Source: Palaemon carinicauda (Eukaryota; Arthropoda; Malacostraca; Decapoda; Palaemonidae). Taken from it: a DNA stretch of 64,000 nucleotides. Position 1 is the stretch's first letter. Each line of letters begins with the position of its first letter. Made by a program: the position numbers and the translations under genes. The notes under the pieces were generated by a model. The model was given only the letters and a program-made list of their open reading frames with translations. It was not told the origin of the DNA and searched no databases. The stretch spans positions 14,791,734 through 14,855,733 of the forward strand of contig NC_090736.1 in the NCBI RefSeq assembly GCF_036898095.1, read 5' to 3'. Positions 25,982 through 40,372 of this stretch are shown here, in pieces.

Positions 25982-28269
25982 ATCCTCGAATTTTACCATG
26001 GAAAATTCCATCCTTGGAATTTTAAGCCATGGAAAATTCCATCCTTGGAATTTTAAGCCATGGAAAATTCCATCATCGGAATTTTAAGCCATGGAAAATT
26101 CCATCCTCGGAATTTTAAGCCATGGAAAATTCCATCCTCGGAATTTTAAGCCATGGAAAATTCCATCCTTGGAATTTTAAGCCATGGAAAATTCCATCCT
26201 TGAATTTTAAGCCATGGAAAATTCCATCCTTGGAATTTTAAGCCATGGAAAATTCCATCCTCGGAATTTTAAGCCATGGAAAATTCCATCCTCGGAATTT
26301 TAAGCCATGGAAAATTCCATCCTCGGAATTTTAAGCCATGGAAAATTCCATCCTCGGAATTTTAAGCCATGGAAAATTCCATCCTGGAATTTTAAGCCAT
26401 GGAAAATTCCATCCTCGGAATTTTAAGCCATGGAAAATTCCATCCTCAGAATTTTAAGCCATGGAAAATTCCATCCCGGAATTTTCACCCTGGAAAATTC
26501 CACCCACAGAATTTTCATGGTGGAAAATTCCATCCTCGGAATTTTAAGCCATGGAAAATTCCATCCTCGGAATTTTAAGCCATGGAAAATTCCATCCTTG
26601 GAATTTTAAGCCATGGAAAATTCCATCCTCGGAATTTTAAGCCATGGAAAATTCCACCCACGTAATTTTACCATGGAAAATTCCATCCTCGGAATTTTAA
26701 GCCATGGAAAATTCCATCCTGGGATATTCCACCCGGAATTTTAAGCCATGGAAAATTCCATCCTCGAATTTTAAGCCATGGAAAATTCCATCCTTGGAAT
26801 TTTAAGCCATGGAAAATTCCATCCTTGGAATTTTAAGCCATGGAAAATTCCATCCTCGGAATTTTAGGCCATGGAAAATTCCATCCTCGGAATTTTAAGC
26901 CATGGAAAATTCCATCCTCGGAATTTTAAGCCATGGAAAATTCCATCCTCGGAATTTTAAGCCATGGAAAATTCCATCCTCGGAATTTTAAGCCATGGAA
27001 AATTCCATCCTCGGAATTTTAAGCCATGGAAAATTCCATCCTCGGAATTTTAAGCCATGGAAAATTCCATCTTCGGAATTTTAAGCCATGGAAAATTCCA
27101 TCTTTGGAATTTTAACATGGAAAATTCATCCTCAGAATTTCACCATGGAAAATTCCATCCTTGGAATTTTATCCCATGGAAAATTCCATCCTTGGAATTT
27201 TAAGCCATGGAAAATTCCATCCTCGGAATTTTAAGCCATGGAAAATTCCATCCTCGGAATTTTAAGCCCATGGAAAATTCCATCCTCGGAATTTTAAGCC
27301 ATGGAAAATTCCATCCTCGGAATTTTAAGCCATGGAAAATTCCATCCTCGGAATTTTAAGCCATGGAAAATTCCATCCTCGGAATTTTAAGCCATGGAAA
27401 ATTCCATCCTCGGAATTTTAAGCCATGGAAAATTCCATCCTCGGAATTTTAAGCCATGGAAAATTCCATCCTCGGAATTTTAAGCCATGGAAAATTCCAT
27501 CCTCGGAATTTTAAGCCATGGAAAATTCCATCCTCGGAATTTTAAGCCATGGAAAATTCCATCCTCGGAATTTTAAGCCATGGAAAATTCCATCCGCGGA
27601 ATTTTAAGCCATGGAAAATTCCATCCTCGGAATTTTAAGCCATGGAAAATTCCATCCGCGGAATTTTAAGCCATGGAAAATTCCATCCTCGGAATTTTAA
27701 GCCATGGAAAATTCCATCCTGGAATTTAAGCCATGGAAAATTCCATCCTCGGAATTTTAAGCCATGGAAAATTCCATCCTCGGAATTTTAAGCCATGGAA
27801 AATTCCATCCTCATATTTTAAGCCATGGAAAATTCCATCCTCGGAATTTTAAGCCATGGAAAATTCCATCCTCGGAATTTTAAGCCATGGAAAATTCCAT
27901 CCTCGGAATTTTAAGCCATGGAAAATTCCATCCTCGAATTTTAAGCCATGGAAAATTCCATCCTCGGAATTTTAAGCCATGGAAAATTCCATCCTCGGAA
28001 TTTCAAGCCATGGAAAATTCCATCCTCGGAATTTTAAGCCATGGAAAATTCCATCCTCGGAATTTTAAGCCATGAAAATTCCATCCTCGGAATTTTAAGC
28101 CATAGAAAATTCCATCCTCGGAATTTTAAGCCATGGAAAATTCCATCCTCGGAATTTTAAGCCATGGAAAATTCCATCCTCGGAATTTTAAGCCATGGAA
28201 AATTCCATCCTCGGAATTTTAAGCCATGGAAAATTCCATCCTCGGAATTTTAAGCCATGGAAAATTCCA

Positions 28270-28850
28270 TCCTCGGAATTTTAACCCGTGGAAAATTCCA
28301 CCCACGTAATTTTCATCGGTGGAAAATTCCATCCTCGGAATTTTAAGCCATGGAAAATTCCATCCTCACATGGAAAATTCCATCTTCGGAATTTTAACCT
28401 ATGGGAAATTCCATCCTCGGAATTTTAACCCATGGAAAATTCCATCCCACATTATTTTCATCGGTGGAGTGGAAAATTCCATCTTTGGAATTTTAAGCCA
28501 TGGAAAATTCCATCCTCGGAATTTTAAGCCATGGAAAATTCCATCCTCGGAATTTCAAGCCATGGAAAATTCCATCCTCGGAATGGGGGGGTAACCCATG
28601 GAGAATTCCACCCAAATAATTTTAACCCATGGAGAATTCCACCCAAATAATTTTCACCCATGGAAAATTCAACCCACGTTATTTTCACTCCTTGAAAATT
28701 GCACCAACAGAATTTTCACCCATGGGAAATTCCACCCATGGGAAATTCCACCCGCGGAATTTTCACCTATGGTAAATTCCTCCCACAGAATTTCACCCAT
28801 GGAAAATTCCATCCTTGGAATTTTATCCCATGGAAAATTCCATCCTTGGA
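28270..28850. repeat. Long cassette with a G7 run
   Basis: An extended A-like cassette opens with CCCGTGGAAAATTCC and a TTTCATCGGTGG unit. It carries the CCTCACATGG junction near 28366, then seven consecutive G at 28585-28591 in place of the usual AATTTTAAG end. It continues with two GGAGAATTCCACCC units and the standard marker at 28777. The G run is unique in the array and may be a real junction or a sequencing or consensus artefact. Confidence 0.75.
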
Positions 28851-29040
28851 ATTTTAAGTCATGGAAAATTCCATCCTCGGAATTTTAAGCCATGGAAAAT
28901 TCCATCCTCGGAATTTTAAGCCATGGGAAATTCCATCCTCGGAATTTTAAGCCTAGGGAAATTCCATCCTCGGAATTTTAAGCCATGGAAAATTCCATCC
29001 TCGGAATTTTAAGCCATGGGAAATTCCATCCTCCGAATTT

Positions 29041-29160
29041 TAAGCAATGGAAAATTCGCTCCTTGTAATTTTAAGCCATGGAAAATTCGCTCCTTGTAAT
29101 TTTAAGCCATGGAAAATTCGCTCCTTGTAATTTTAAGCCATGGAAAATTCGCTCCTCGGA
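29041..29160. repeat. TTCGCTCC variant run
   Basis: Four consecutive units have TTCGCTCC in place of TTCCATCC, mostly followed by TTGTAATTTT. The same variant appears at about 30768-30805, 40070, 41463 and 53128, and related decayed forms at 16030 and 19290. It marks a sub-lineage that was itself amplified locally. Confidence 0.8.
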
Positions 29161-32100
29161 ATTTTAAGCCATGGAAAATTCCATCCTCGGAATTTTAAGC
29201 CATGGAAAATTCCATCCTCGGAATTTTAAGCCATGGAAAATTCCATCCTCGGAATTTTAAGCCATGGAAAATTCCATCCTCGGAATTTTAAGCCATGGAA
29301 AATTCCATCCTCGGAATTTTAAGCCATGGAAAATTCCATCCTCGGAATTTTAAGCCATGGAAAATTCCATCCCAGGAATTTTAAGCCATGGAAAATTCCA
29401 TCCTAGGAATTTTAAGCCATGGAAAATTCCATCCTAGGAATTTAAGCCATGGAAAATTCCATCCTCGGAATTTTAAGCCATGGAAAATTCCATCCTTGAA
29501 TTTTAAGCCATGGAAAATTCCATCCTCGGAATTTTAACCCATGGAAAATTCCACCTTGGAATTTTAACCCATGGAAAATTCCATCCTCGAATTTTAAGCC
29601 ATGGAAAATTCCATCCTTGTAATTTTCCTCTGGAAAATTTCACCCAGAATTTTACCCATGGAAAATTCCATCCCGGAATTTTAAGCACTATGAAAATTCC
29701 ATCCTCACAGAATTTTAAGCCATAAAAATTCCATCCTTGAAATTTTAAGCCATGGAAAATTCCATCCTTGGAATTTTAAGCCATGGAAAATTCCATCCTC
29801 GGAATTTTAAGCCATGGAAAATTCCATCCTCGGAATTTTAAGCCATGGAAAATTCCATCCTCGGAATTTTAAGCCATGGAAAATTCCTCCTCGAATTTTA
29901 AGCCATGGAAAATTCCACCCACGTAATTTTAAGCCATGGAAAATTCCATCCTCGGAATTTTAAGCCATGGAAAATTCCATCCTCAATTTTAAGCATGGAA
30001 AATTCCATCCTTCGGAATTTTAAGCCATGGAAAATTCCATCCTCGGAATTTTAAGCCATGGAAAATTCCATCCTCAATTTTAAGCCATGGAAAATTCCAT
30101 CCTTTGGAATTTTAAGCCATGGAAAATTCCATCCTCGGAATTTTAAGCCATGGAAAATTCCATCCTCGGAATTTTAAGCCATGGAAAATTCCATCCTCGG
30201 AATTTTAAGCCATGGAAAATTCCATCCTCGGAATTTTGGCCATGGAAAATTCCATCCTTGATATTTTAAGCCATGGAAAATTCCATCCCAATTTTAACCC
30301 ATGGAAAATTCCATCCTTGGAATTTTCACCCATGGAAAATTCCATCCTTAATTTTACCCATGGAAAATTCCACCCACAGAATTTTCACCCATGGAAAATT
30401 CATCCTCAGAATTTCCCATGGAAAATTCCACCCGCGGAATTTTCACCTATGGAAAATTCCTCCCACAGAATTTTCACCCATGGAAAATTCCATCCTTGGA
30501 ATTTTATCCCATGGAAAATTCCACCCACGGAATTTTCACTTATGGAAAATTCCTCCCACAGAATTTCACCCATGGAAAATTCCATCCTTGGAATTTTAAG
30601 CCATGGAAAATTCCATCCTCGGAATTTTAAGCCCATGGAAAATTCCATCCTTGGAATTTTAAGCCATGGAAAATTCCATCCTCGGAATTTTAAGCCATGG
30701 AAAATTCCATCCTCGGAATTTTAAGCCATGGAAAATTCCATCCTCAGAATTTTAAGCCATGGAAAATTCGCTCCTTGTAATTTTAAGCCATGGAAAATTC
30801 GCTCCTTGGAATTTTAAGCCATGGAAAATTCCATCCTCGGAATTTTAAGCCATGGAAAATTCCATCCTCGGAATTTTAAGCCATGGAAAATTCCATCCTC
30901 GGAATTTTAAGCCATGGAAAATTCCATCCTCGGAATTTTAAGCCATGGAAAATTCCATCCTCGGAATTTTAAGCCATGGAAAATTCCATCCTCGGAATTT
31001 TAAGCCATGGAAAATTCCATCCTCGGAATTTTAAGCCATGGAAAATTCCATCCCGGAATTTTAAGCCATGGAAAATTCCATCCTCAGGAATTTTAAGCCA
31101 TGGAAAATTCCATCCTCGGAATTTTAAGCCATGGAAAATTCCATCCTTGGAATTTTAAGCCATGGAAAATTCCATCCTCAATTTTAAGCCATGGAAAATT
31201 CCATCCTCGGAATTTTAAGCCATGGAAAATTCCATCCTCGAATTTTAACCCATGGAAAATTCCACTCATGGGATATTTTATCCCATGGAAAATTCCATCC
31301 CACGGAATTTTAAGCCATGGAAAATTCCATCCCGAATTTCACCATGGAAAATTCCATCCTTGGAATTTTAACCCATGGAAAATTCCATCCTCGGAATTTT
31401 AAGCCATGGAAAATTCCATCCTCGGAATTTTAGCCATGGAAAATTCCATCCTCGGAATTTTAAGCCATGGAAAATTCCATCCTCGGAATTTTAAGCCATG
31501 GAAAATTCCATCCTCGGAATTTTAAGCCATGGAAAATTCCATCCTCGGAATTTTAAGCCATGGAAAATTCCATCCTTCGGAATTTTAAGCCATGGAAAAT
31601 TCCATCCTGGAATTTTAACCCATGGAAAATTCCATCCTCAGAAATTTTCACCCATGGAAAATTCCACCCACGTAATTTTCACTCGTGGAAAATTCACCAC
31701 AGAATTTTCACCCATGGGAATTCCACCCATGGGAAATTCCACCCACGGAATTTTCACCTATGGTAAATTCCTCCCACAGAATTTCACCCATGGAAAATTC
31801 CATCCTTGGAATTTTAAGCCATGGAAAATTCCATCCTTGGAATTTTAAGCCATGGAAAATTCCATCTCGGAATTTTAAGCCATGGAAAATTCCATCCTCG
31901 GAATTTTAAGCCATGGAAAATTCCATCCTCGGAATTTTAAGCCATGGAAAATTCCATCCTCGGAATTTAAGCCATGGAAAATTCCATCCTTGGAATTTTA
32001 AGCCATGGAAATTCCATCCTCGAATTTTCACCCATGTAAAATTCCCCTCACGTAATTTTCACTCCTGGAAAATTGCACCCACAGAATTTTCACCCATGGG

Positions 32101-35100
32101 AAATTCCACCCATGGGAAATTCCACCCACGGAATTTTCACCCATGGTAAATTCCTCCCACAGAATTTCTACCATGGAAAATTCCATCCTTGGAATTTTAA
32201 GCCATGGAAAATTCCATCCTCGGAATTTTAAGCCATGGAAAATTCCATCCTCGGAATTTTAAGCCATGGAAAATTCCATCCTCAGAATTTTAAGCCATGG
32301 AAAATTCCATCCTCGGAATTTTAAGCCATGGAAAATTCCATCCTCGGAATTTTAAGCCATGGAAAATTCCATCCTCAGAATTTTAAGCCATGGAAAATTC
32401 CATCTGCGGAATTTTAAGCCATGGAAAATTCCATCCGCGAATTTTAAGCCATGGAAAATTCCATCCTCGGAATTTTAAGCCATGGAAAATTCCATCCGCG
32501 GAATTTTAAGCCATGGAAAATTCCATCCGCGGAATTTTAAGCCATGGAAAATTCCATCCTCGGAATTTTAAGCCATGGAAAATTCCATCCTCGGAATTTT
32601 AAGCCATGGAAAATTCCATCCTCGGAATTTTAAGCCATGGAAAATTCCATCCTCGGAATTTTAAGCCATGGAAAATTTCTCCCGGAATTTTAAGCCATGG
32701 AAAATTCCATCCCCGGAATTTTCACCCATGGAAAATTCCATCCTCGGAATTTTCACCCATGGAAAATTCATCCTCGGAATTTTAATCCATGGAAAATTCC
32801 ACCCACAGGAATTTTCATCGGTGGAAAATTTCACCCACGGAATTTTCATCGGTGGATAATTCCATCCTCGGAATTTTAAGCCATGGAAAATTCCAACCTC
32901 GGAATTTTCACCCATGGAAAATTCCATTCTCGGAATTTTCACCCATGGAAAATTCCATCCTCGGAATTTTAAGCCATGGAAAATTCCACCCTCGGAATTT
33001 TAAGCCATGGAAAATTCCATCCTCGGAATTTAAGCCATGGAAAATTCCATCCTTGGAATTTTAAGCCTGGAAAATTCCATCCTCGGAATTTTCACCCTTG
33101 TAAAAATCCCCTCACGTAATTTTCACTCATGGAAAATTCACCCGAATTTTAAGCCCATGGAAAATTCCACCCATGGGAAATTCCACCCGGAATTTTCAAG
33201 CCATGGAAAATTCCATCCCACAGAATTTCTACCATGGAAAATTCCATCATTGGAATTTTAAGCCATGGAAAATTCCATCCTCGGAATTTTAAGCCATGGA
33301 AAATTCCATCCTCGGAATTTTAAGCCATTGAAAATTCCATCCTCAGAATTTTAAGCCATGGAAAATTCCATCCTCGGAATTTTAAGCCATGGAAAATTCC
33401 ATCCTCGGAATTTTAAGCCATGGAAAATTCCATCCTCAGAATTTTAAGCCATGGAAAATTCCATCTGCGGAATTTTAAGCATGGAAAATTCCATCCGCGG
33501 AATTTTAAGCCATGGAAAATTCCATCCTCGGAATTTTAAGCCATGGAAAATTCCATCCTCGGAATTTTAAGCCATGGAAAATTCCATCCGCGGAATTTTA
33601 AGCCATGGAAAATTCCATCCTCGGAATTTTAAGCCATGGAAAATTCCATCCTCGAATTTTAAGCCATGGAAAATTCCATCCTCGGAATTTTAAGCCATGG
33701 AAAATTCCATCCTCGGAATTTTAAGCCATGGAAAATTCTCCCCGGAATTTTAAGCCATGGAAAATTCCATCCCGGAATTTTCACCCATGGAAAATTCCAT
33801 CCTCGGAATTTTACCATGGAAAATTCCATCCTCGGAATTTTAAGCCATGGAAAATTCCATCCCGAATTTTCCATGGAAAATTCCATCCCGGAATTTTCAT
33901 CGGTGGAAAATTCCATCCTCGGAATTTTAAGCCATGGAAAATTCCATCCTCGGAATTTTCACCCATGGAAAATTCCATCTCGGAATTTTCACCCATGGAA
34001 AATTCCATCCTCGGAATTTTACCCATGGAAAATTCCACCCACGGAAATTTCACTATGGTAAATTCCTCCCACAGAATTTCACCCATGGAAAATTCCATCC
34101 TTGGAATTTTAAGCCATGGAAAATTCCATCCTTGGAATTTTACCCATGGAAAATTCCATCCTTGGAATTTTAACCCATGGAAAATTCCATCCTGGAATTT
34201 TAAGCCATGGAAAATTCCATCCTCAGGAATTTTAAGCCATGGAAAATTCCATCCTTGGAATTTTAAGCCATGGAAAATTCCATCCTCGGAATTTTAAGCC
34301 ATGGAAAATTCCATCCTCAGAATTTTAAGCATGGAAAATTCCATCCTCAGAATTTTAAGCCATGGAAAATTCCATCCTCGGAATTTTAAGCCATGGAAAA
34401 TTCCATCCTCGGAATTTTAAGCCATGGAAAATTCCATCCCAGTAATTTTACCCTGGAAAATTCATCCCGGAATTTTCATGGAAAATTCCATCCTCGAATT
34501 TTAACCATGGAAAATTCCATCCTCAGAATTTTAACCATGGAAAATTCCATCCTCGGAATTTTAAGCCATGGAAAATTCCATCCTCGGAATTTTAAGCCAT
34601 GGAAAATTCCATCTTCGGAATTTTCACCCATGGAAAATTCCACCCGTAATTTTCACTCCTGGAAAATTGGACCCACTGAATTTTCACCATGGAAAATTCC
34701 ACCCATGGAATTTTCACCATGGAAAATTCCATCCCGGAATTTTAAGCCATGGAAAATTCCATCCTTGGAATTTTAAGCCATGGAAAATTCCATCCTCGGA
34801 ATTTTAGCCATGGAAAATTCCATCCTCGGAATTTTAAGCCATGGAAAATTCCATCCTCGTAATTTTAAGCCATGGAAAATTCCATCCGGAATTTTAAGTC
34901 ATGGAAAATTCATCTCAGAATTTTAAGCCATGAAAATTCCATCTCAGAATTTTCACCCATGGAAAATTCCACCCACGGAATTTTCACTCTTGGAAAATTG
35001 CACCCACAGAATTTTCACCCATGGGAAATTCCACCCATGGGAAATTCCACCCACGGAATTTTACCTATGGTAAATTCCTCCCACAGAATTTCACCCATGG

Positions 35101-38100
35101 AAAATTCCATCCTTGGAATTTTAAGCCATGGAAAATTCCATCCTTGGAATTTTAAGCCATGGAAAATTCCATCCTTGGAATTTTAAGCCATGGAAAATTC
35201 CATCCTCGGAATTTTAAGCCATGGAAAATTCCATCCTCAGGAATTTTCACCCATGGAAAATTCCACCCATGGAAAATTCCACCCACGTAATTTTCACCTG
35301 GAAAATTCCACCCACATAATTTTCACTCTGGAAAATTGCACCCACAGAATTTTCACCCATGGAAATTCCACCCATGGGAAATTCCACCCACGGAATTTTC
35401 GACCATGGTAAAATTCTCCCACATAATTTCACCCATGGAAAATTCCATCCTTGGAATTTTATCCATGGAAAATTCCATCCTTGGAATTTTAAGCCATGGA
35501 AAATTCCATCCTCGGAATTTTAAGCCATGGAAAATTCCATCCTCGGAATTTTAAGCCATGGAAAATTCCATCCTCGGAATTTTAAGCCATGGAAAATTCC
35601 ATCCTCGGAATTTTAAGCCATGGAAAATTCCATCCTCGGAATTTTAAGCCATGGAAATTCCATCTGGAATTTTAAGCCATGGAAAATTCCATCCTCGGAA
35701 TTTTAAGCCATGGAAAATTCCATCTCCGAATTTTAAGCCATGGAAAATTCCATCGTCGGAATTTTAAGCCATGGAAAATTCCATCCTCGGAATTTTAAGC
35801 CATGGAAAATTCCATCCTCGGAATTTTAAGCCATGGAAAATTCCATCCTCGGAATTTTAAGCCATGGAAAATTCCATCCTCGGAATTTTAAGCCATGGAA
35901 AATTCCATCCTCAGAATTTTAAGCCATGGAAAATTCCATCCTCGGAATTTTAAGCCATGGAAAATTCCATCCTCGGAATTTTAAGCGATGAAAATTCCAT
36001 CCTTGGAATTTTAAGCCATGGAAAATTCCATCCTCGGAATTTTCACCCATGGAAAATTCCCCATACGGAATTTTCACTCTTGGAAAATTCACCCACAGAA
36101 TTTTCACCCATGGGAAATTCCACCCACGGAATTTTCACCATGGAAATTCCTCCCACAGAATTTCTACCATGGAAAATTCCATCCTTGGAATTTTAAGCCA
36201 TGGAAAATTCCATCCTCGGAATTTTAAGCCATGGAAATTCCATCCTCGGAATTTCAAGCCATGGAAAATTCCATCCTCGGAATTTTAAGCCATGGAAAAT
36301 TCCATCCTCGGAATTTTAAGCCATGGAAAATTCCATCCTCGGAATTTTAAGCCATGGAAAATTCCATCCTCGGAATTTTAAGCCATGGAAAATTCCATCC
36401 TCGGAATTTTAAGCCATGGAAAATTCCATCCTCGGAATTTTAAGCCATGGAAAATTCCATCCTCGGAATTTTAAGCCATGGAAAATTCCATCCTCGGAAT
36501 TTTAAGCCATGGAAAATTCCATCCTCGGAATTTTAAGCCCTGGAAAATTCCATCCTCGGAATTTTAAGCCATGGAAAATTCCATCCTCGGAATTTTAAGC
36601 CATGGAAAATTCCATCCTCGGAATTTTAAGCCATGGAAAATTCCATCCTCGGAATTTTAAGCCATGGAAAATTCCATCCTCGGAATTTTAAGCCATGGAA
36701 AATTGCATCCTCGGAATTTTCACCCATGGAAAATTCCACCCATGGAATTTTCCATGGAAAATTCCACCGACGGAATTTTCATGGAAAATTCCATCCTCGG
36801 AATTTTAAGCCATGGAAAATTCCATCCTCGGAATTTTCACCCATGGAAAATTCCATCCCACGTAATTTTCACCATGGAAAATTCCATCCTACAGAATTTT
36901 ACCCTGGAAAATTCACCCACAGGAATTTTACCCATGGAAAATTCCATCCAATGGGAAATTCCACCCACGGAAATTTCACCTATGGAAATTCCTCCCACAG
37001 AATTTCGCCCTGGAAAATTCCATCCTTGGAATTTTATCCATTGGAAAATTCCATTTTTGGAATTTTAAGCCATGGGAAATTCCATCCTCGGAAATTTGAA
37101 GCCATGGAAAATTCCATCCTCGGAATTTAAGCCATGGAAAATTCCATCCTCGGAATTTTAAGCCATGGAAAATTCCATCCTCGGAATTTTAAGCCATGGA
37201 AAATTCCATCCTCGGAATTTTAAGCCATGGAAAATTCCATCCTCGGAATTTTAAGCCATGGAAAATTCCATCCTCGGAATTTTAAGCCATGGAAAATTCC
37301 ATCCTCGGAATTTTAAGCCATGGAAAATTCCATCCTCGGAATTTTAAGCCATGGAAAATTCATCCTCGGAATTTTAACCCATTGGAAAATTCCATCCTCG
37401 GAATTTTAAGCCAAGAAAAATTCCATCATCGGAATTTTAAGCCATGGAAAATTCCATCCTCGGAATTTTAACCCATGGAAAATTCCATCCTCGGAATTTT
37501 AACCCATGGAAAATTCCATCCTCGGAATTTTAACCCATGGAAAATTCCATCCTTGGAATTTTAACCCATGGAAAATTCCACCCATGTAATTTCACCCTTG
37601 GAAAATTCCATCCTCAGAATTTTCCCATGGAAAATTCCACCCACGTAATTTTCACTCTGGAAAATTCACCCACAGAATTTTCACCCATGGGAAATTCCAC
37701 TTATGGGAAATTCCACCCACGGAGTTTTCACTTATGGTAAATTCCTCCCACAGAATTTCATCCATGGAAAATTCCATCCTTGGAATTTTATCCCTTGGAA
37801 AATTCCATCCTTGGAATTTTAAGCCATGGAAAATTCCATCTTGGAATTTTTAGCCATGGAAAATTCCATCTTTGGAATTTTAAGCCATGGAAAATTCCAT
37901 CCTTTGGAATTTTAGCCATGGAAAATTCCATCCTTGGAATTTTAAGCCATGGAAAATTCCATCCTCGGAATTTTAAGCCATGGAAAATTCCATCCTCGGA
38001 ATTTTAAGCCATGGAAAATTCCACCCTCGGAATTTTAAGCCATGGAAAATTCCATCCTCGGAATTTTAAGCCATGGAAAATTCCATCCTCGGAATTTTAA

Positions 38101-40372
38101 GCCATGGAAAATTCCATCCTTGAATTTTAAGCCATGGAAAATTCCATCCTTGAATTTTAAGCCATGGAAAATTCCATCCTCGGAATTTTAAGCCATGGAA
38201 AATTCCATCCTCGGAATTTTAAGCATGGAAATTCCATCCTCGGAATTTTAAGCCATGGAAATTCCATCCTCGGAATTTTAAGCCATGGAAAATTGCATCC
38301 TCAGAATTTTCACCCTTGGAATAATCCACCCACGTATTTTTCACTCTTGGAAAATTGCACCCACAGAATTTTCACCCATCGGAAATTCCACCCATGGGAA
38401 ATTCCACCCACGGAATTTTCACCTATGGAAATTCCTCCCACAGAATTTCACCCATGGAAAATTCCATCCCGGAATTTTATCCATGGAAAATTCCATCCTT
38501 GGAATTTTAAGCCATGGAAAATTCCATCCTCGGAATTTTAAGCCATGGAAAATTCCATCTTCGGAATTTTAAGCCATGGAAAATTCCATCTTCGGAATTT
38601 TAAGCCATGGAAAATTCCATCCTCGGAATTTTGAGCCATGGAAAATTCCATCCTCGGAAATTTAAGCCATGGAAAATTCCATCCCTGGAATTTTAAGCCA
38701 TGGAAAATTCCATCCTCGAAATTTTAAGCCATGGAAAATTCCATCCTTGAAATTTTAAGCCATGGAAAATTCCATCCTTGAAATTTTAAGCCATGAAAAA
38801 TTCCATCCTCGGAATTTCAAGTCATGGAAAATTCCATCCTCGGAATTTCAAGCCATGGAAAATTCCATCCTCGGAATTCTAAGCCATGGAAAATTCCATC
38901 CTCAGGAATTTTATGCCATGGAAAATTCAATCTTCGGAATTTTAAGCCATGGAAAATTCCATCCTTCGGAATTTTAAACCATGGAAAATTCCATCTCGGA
39001 ATTTTCACCCATGGAAAATTCCATCCTCGGAATTTTAAGCCATGGAAAATTCATCTTCAGAATTTTCAACCATGGAAAATTCCACCCACGTAATTTTCAC
39101 TCCTGGAAAATTGCACCCACAGAATTTTCACCCATGGGAAATTCCACCCATGGGAAATTCCACCCACGGAATTTTCACCTATGGTAAATTCCTCCCACAG
39201 AATTTCACCAATGGAAAATTCCATCCTTGGAATTTTATGCCATGGAAAATTCCATCCTTGGAATTTTATCCCATGGAAAATTCCATCTTTGGTATTTTAA
39301 GCCATGGAAAATTCCATCGTCGGAATTTTAAGCCTTGGAAAATTCCATCCTCGGAATTTTAAGCCATGAAAAATTCCATCCTCGGAATTTTAAGCCATGG
39401 AAAATTCCATCCTTGGAATTCTAAGCCATGGAAAATTCCATCCCCGGAATTTTAAGCCATGGAAAATTCCATCCTTGGAATTTTATCCCATGGGAAATTC
39501 CATCCACGGAAGTTTAAGCCATGGAAAATTTCATCCGCGGAATTTTAAGCCATGGAAAATTCCATCCTCGGAATTTTAAGCCATGGAAAATTCCATTCTC
39601 GGATTTTTAAGCCATGGAAAATTCCATCCTCGGAATTTTAAGCCATGGAAAATTCCATCCTCGAAATTTTAAGCCATGGAAAATTGAATCCTCAGAATTT
39701 TCACCCATAAAAAATTCACCCCACGTAATTTTCACTCTTGGAAAATTGCACCCACAGAATTTTCACCCATGGGAAATTCCACCCATGGGAAATTCCACCC
39801 ACGGAATTTTCACCTATGGTAAATTCCTCCCACAGAATTTCACCCATGGAAAATTCCATCCTTGGAATTTTATCCCTTGGAAAATTCCATCCTCGGAATT
39901 TTAAGCCATAGAAAATTCCATCCTCGGAATTTTAAGCCATGGAAAATTCCATCCTCGTAATTTTAAGCCATGGAAAATTCCATCCTCGGAATTTTGAGCC
40001 ATGGAAAATTCCATTCTCAGAATTATAAGCCATGGAAAATTCCATCTTCAGAATTTTAAGCCATGGAAAATTCGCTCCTCGGAATTTTAAGCCATGGAAA
40101 ATTCCATCCTCGGAATTTTAAGCCATGGAAAATTCGATCATCGGAATTTTAAGCCATGGAAAATTCCATCCTCGGAATTTTAAGCCATGGAAAATTCCAT
40201 CCTCGGAATTTTAACCCATTGAAAATTCCATCCTAGGAATTTTAAGCCAATGAAAATTCCATCCTCGGAATTTTAAGCCATGGAAAATTCGATCCTCGGA
40301 ATTTTAAGCCATGGAAAATTCCATCCTCGGAATTTCAAGCCATGGAAAATTCCATCCTCAGAATTTTAACCC

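Larger units (their letters stand above)
7500..29000. repeat. Homogenised family B core
   Basis: Most units are identical to the family B consensus over long runs, for example about 7510-8030, 9000-9330, 10210-10590, 11190-11780, 11800-12330, 13180-13430, 14760-15140, 16470-16850, 17700-17980 and 18020-18470. Differences are mainly CTTGG, CTAGG or a one-base CTCGAATTTT deletion. This degree of identity among hundreds of copies suggests recent amplification or active conversion, unlike the region right of about 38 kb. Confidence 0.88.
11111..30560. repeat. Recurrent A-like cassettes, wide-spaced set
   Basis: The diagnostic cassette motif TTCCTCCCACAGAATTT lies at about 11111, 12836, 14431, 15725, 17357, 18995, 20259, 21851, 23318 (variant CACAAA), 25140, 28777, 30456 and 30551. 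Spacing is 1264-1822 bp from 11 to 25 kb, with a jump of about 3.6 kb to 28777. Each marker is preceded by one or two GGGAAATTCCACCC units and usually followed by CTTGGAATTTTATCC. Cassettes are about 150-450 bp and otherwise surrounded by uniform B units. Confidence 0.85.
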
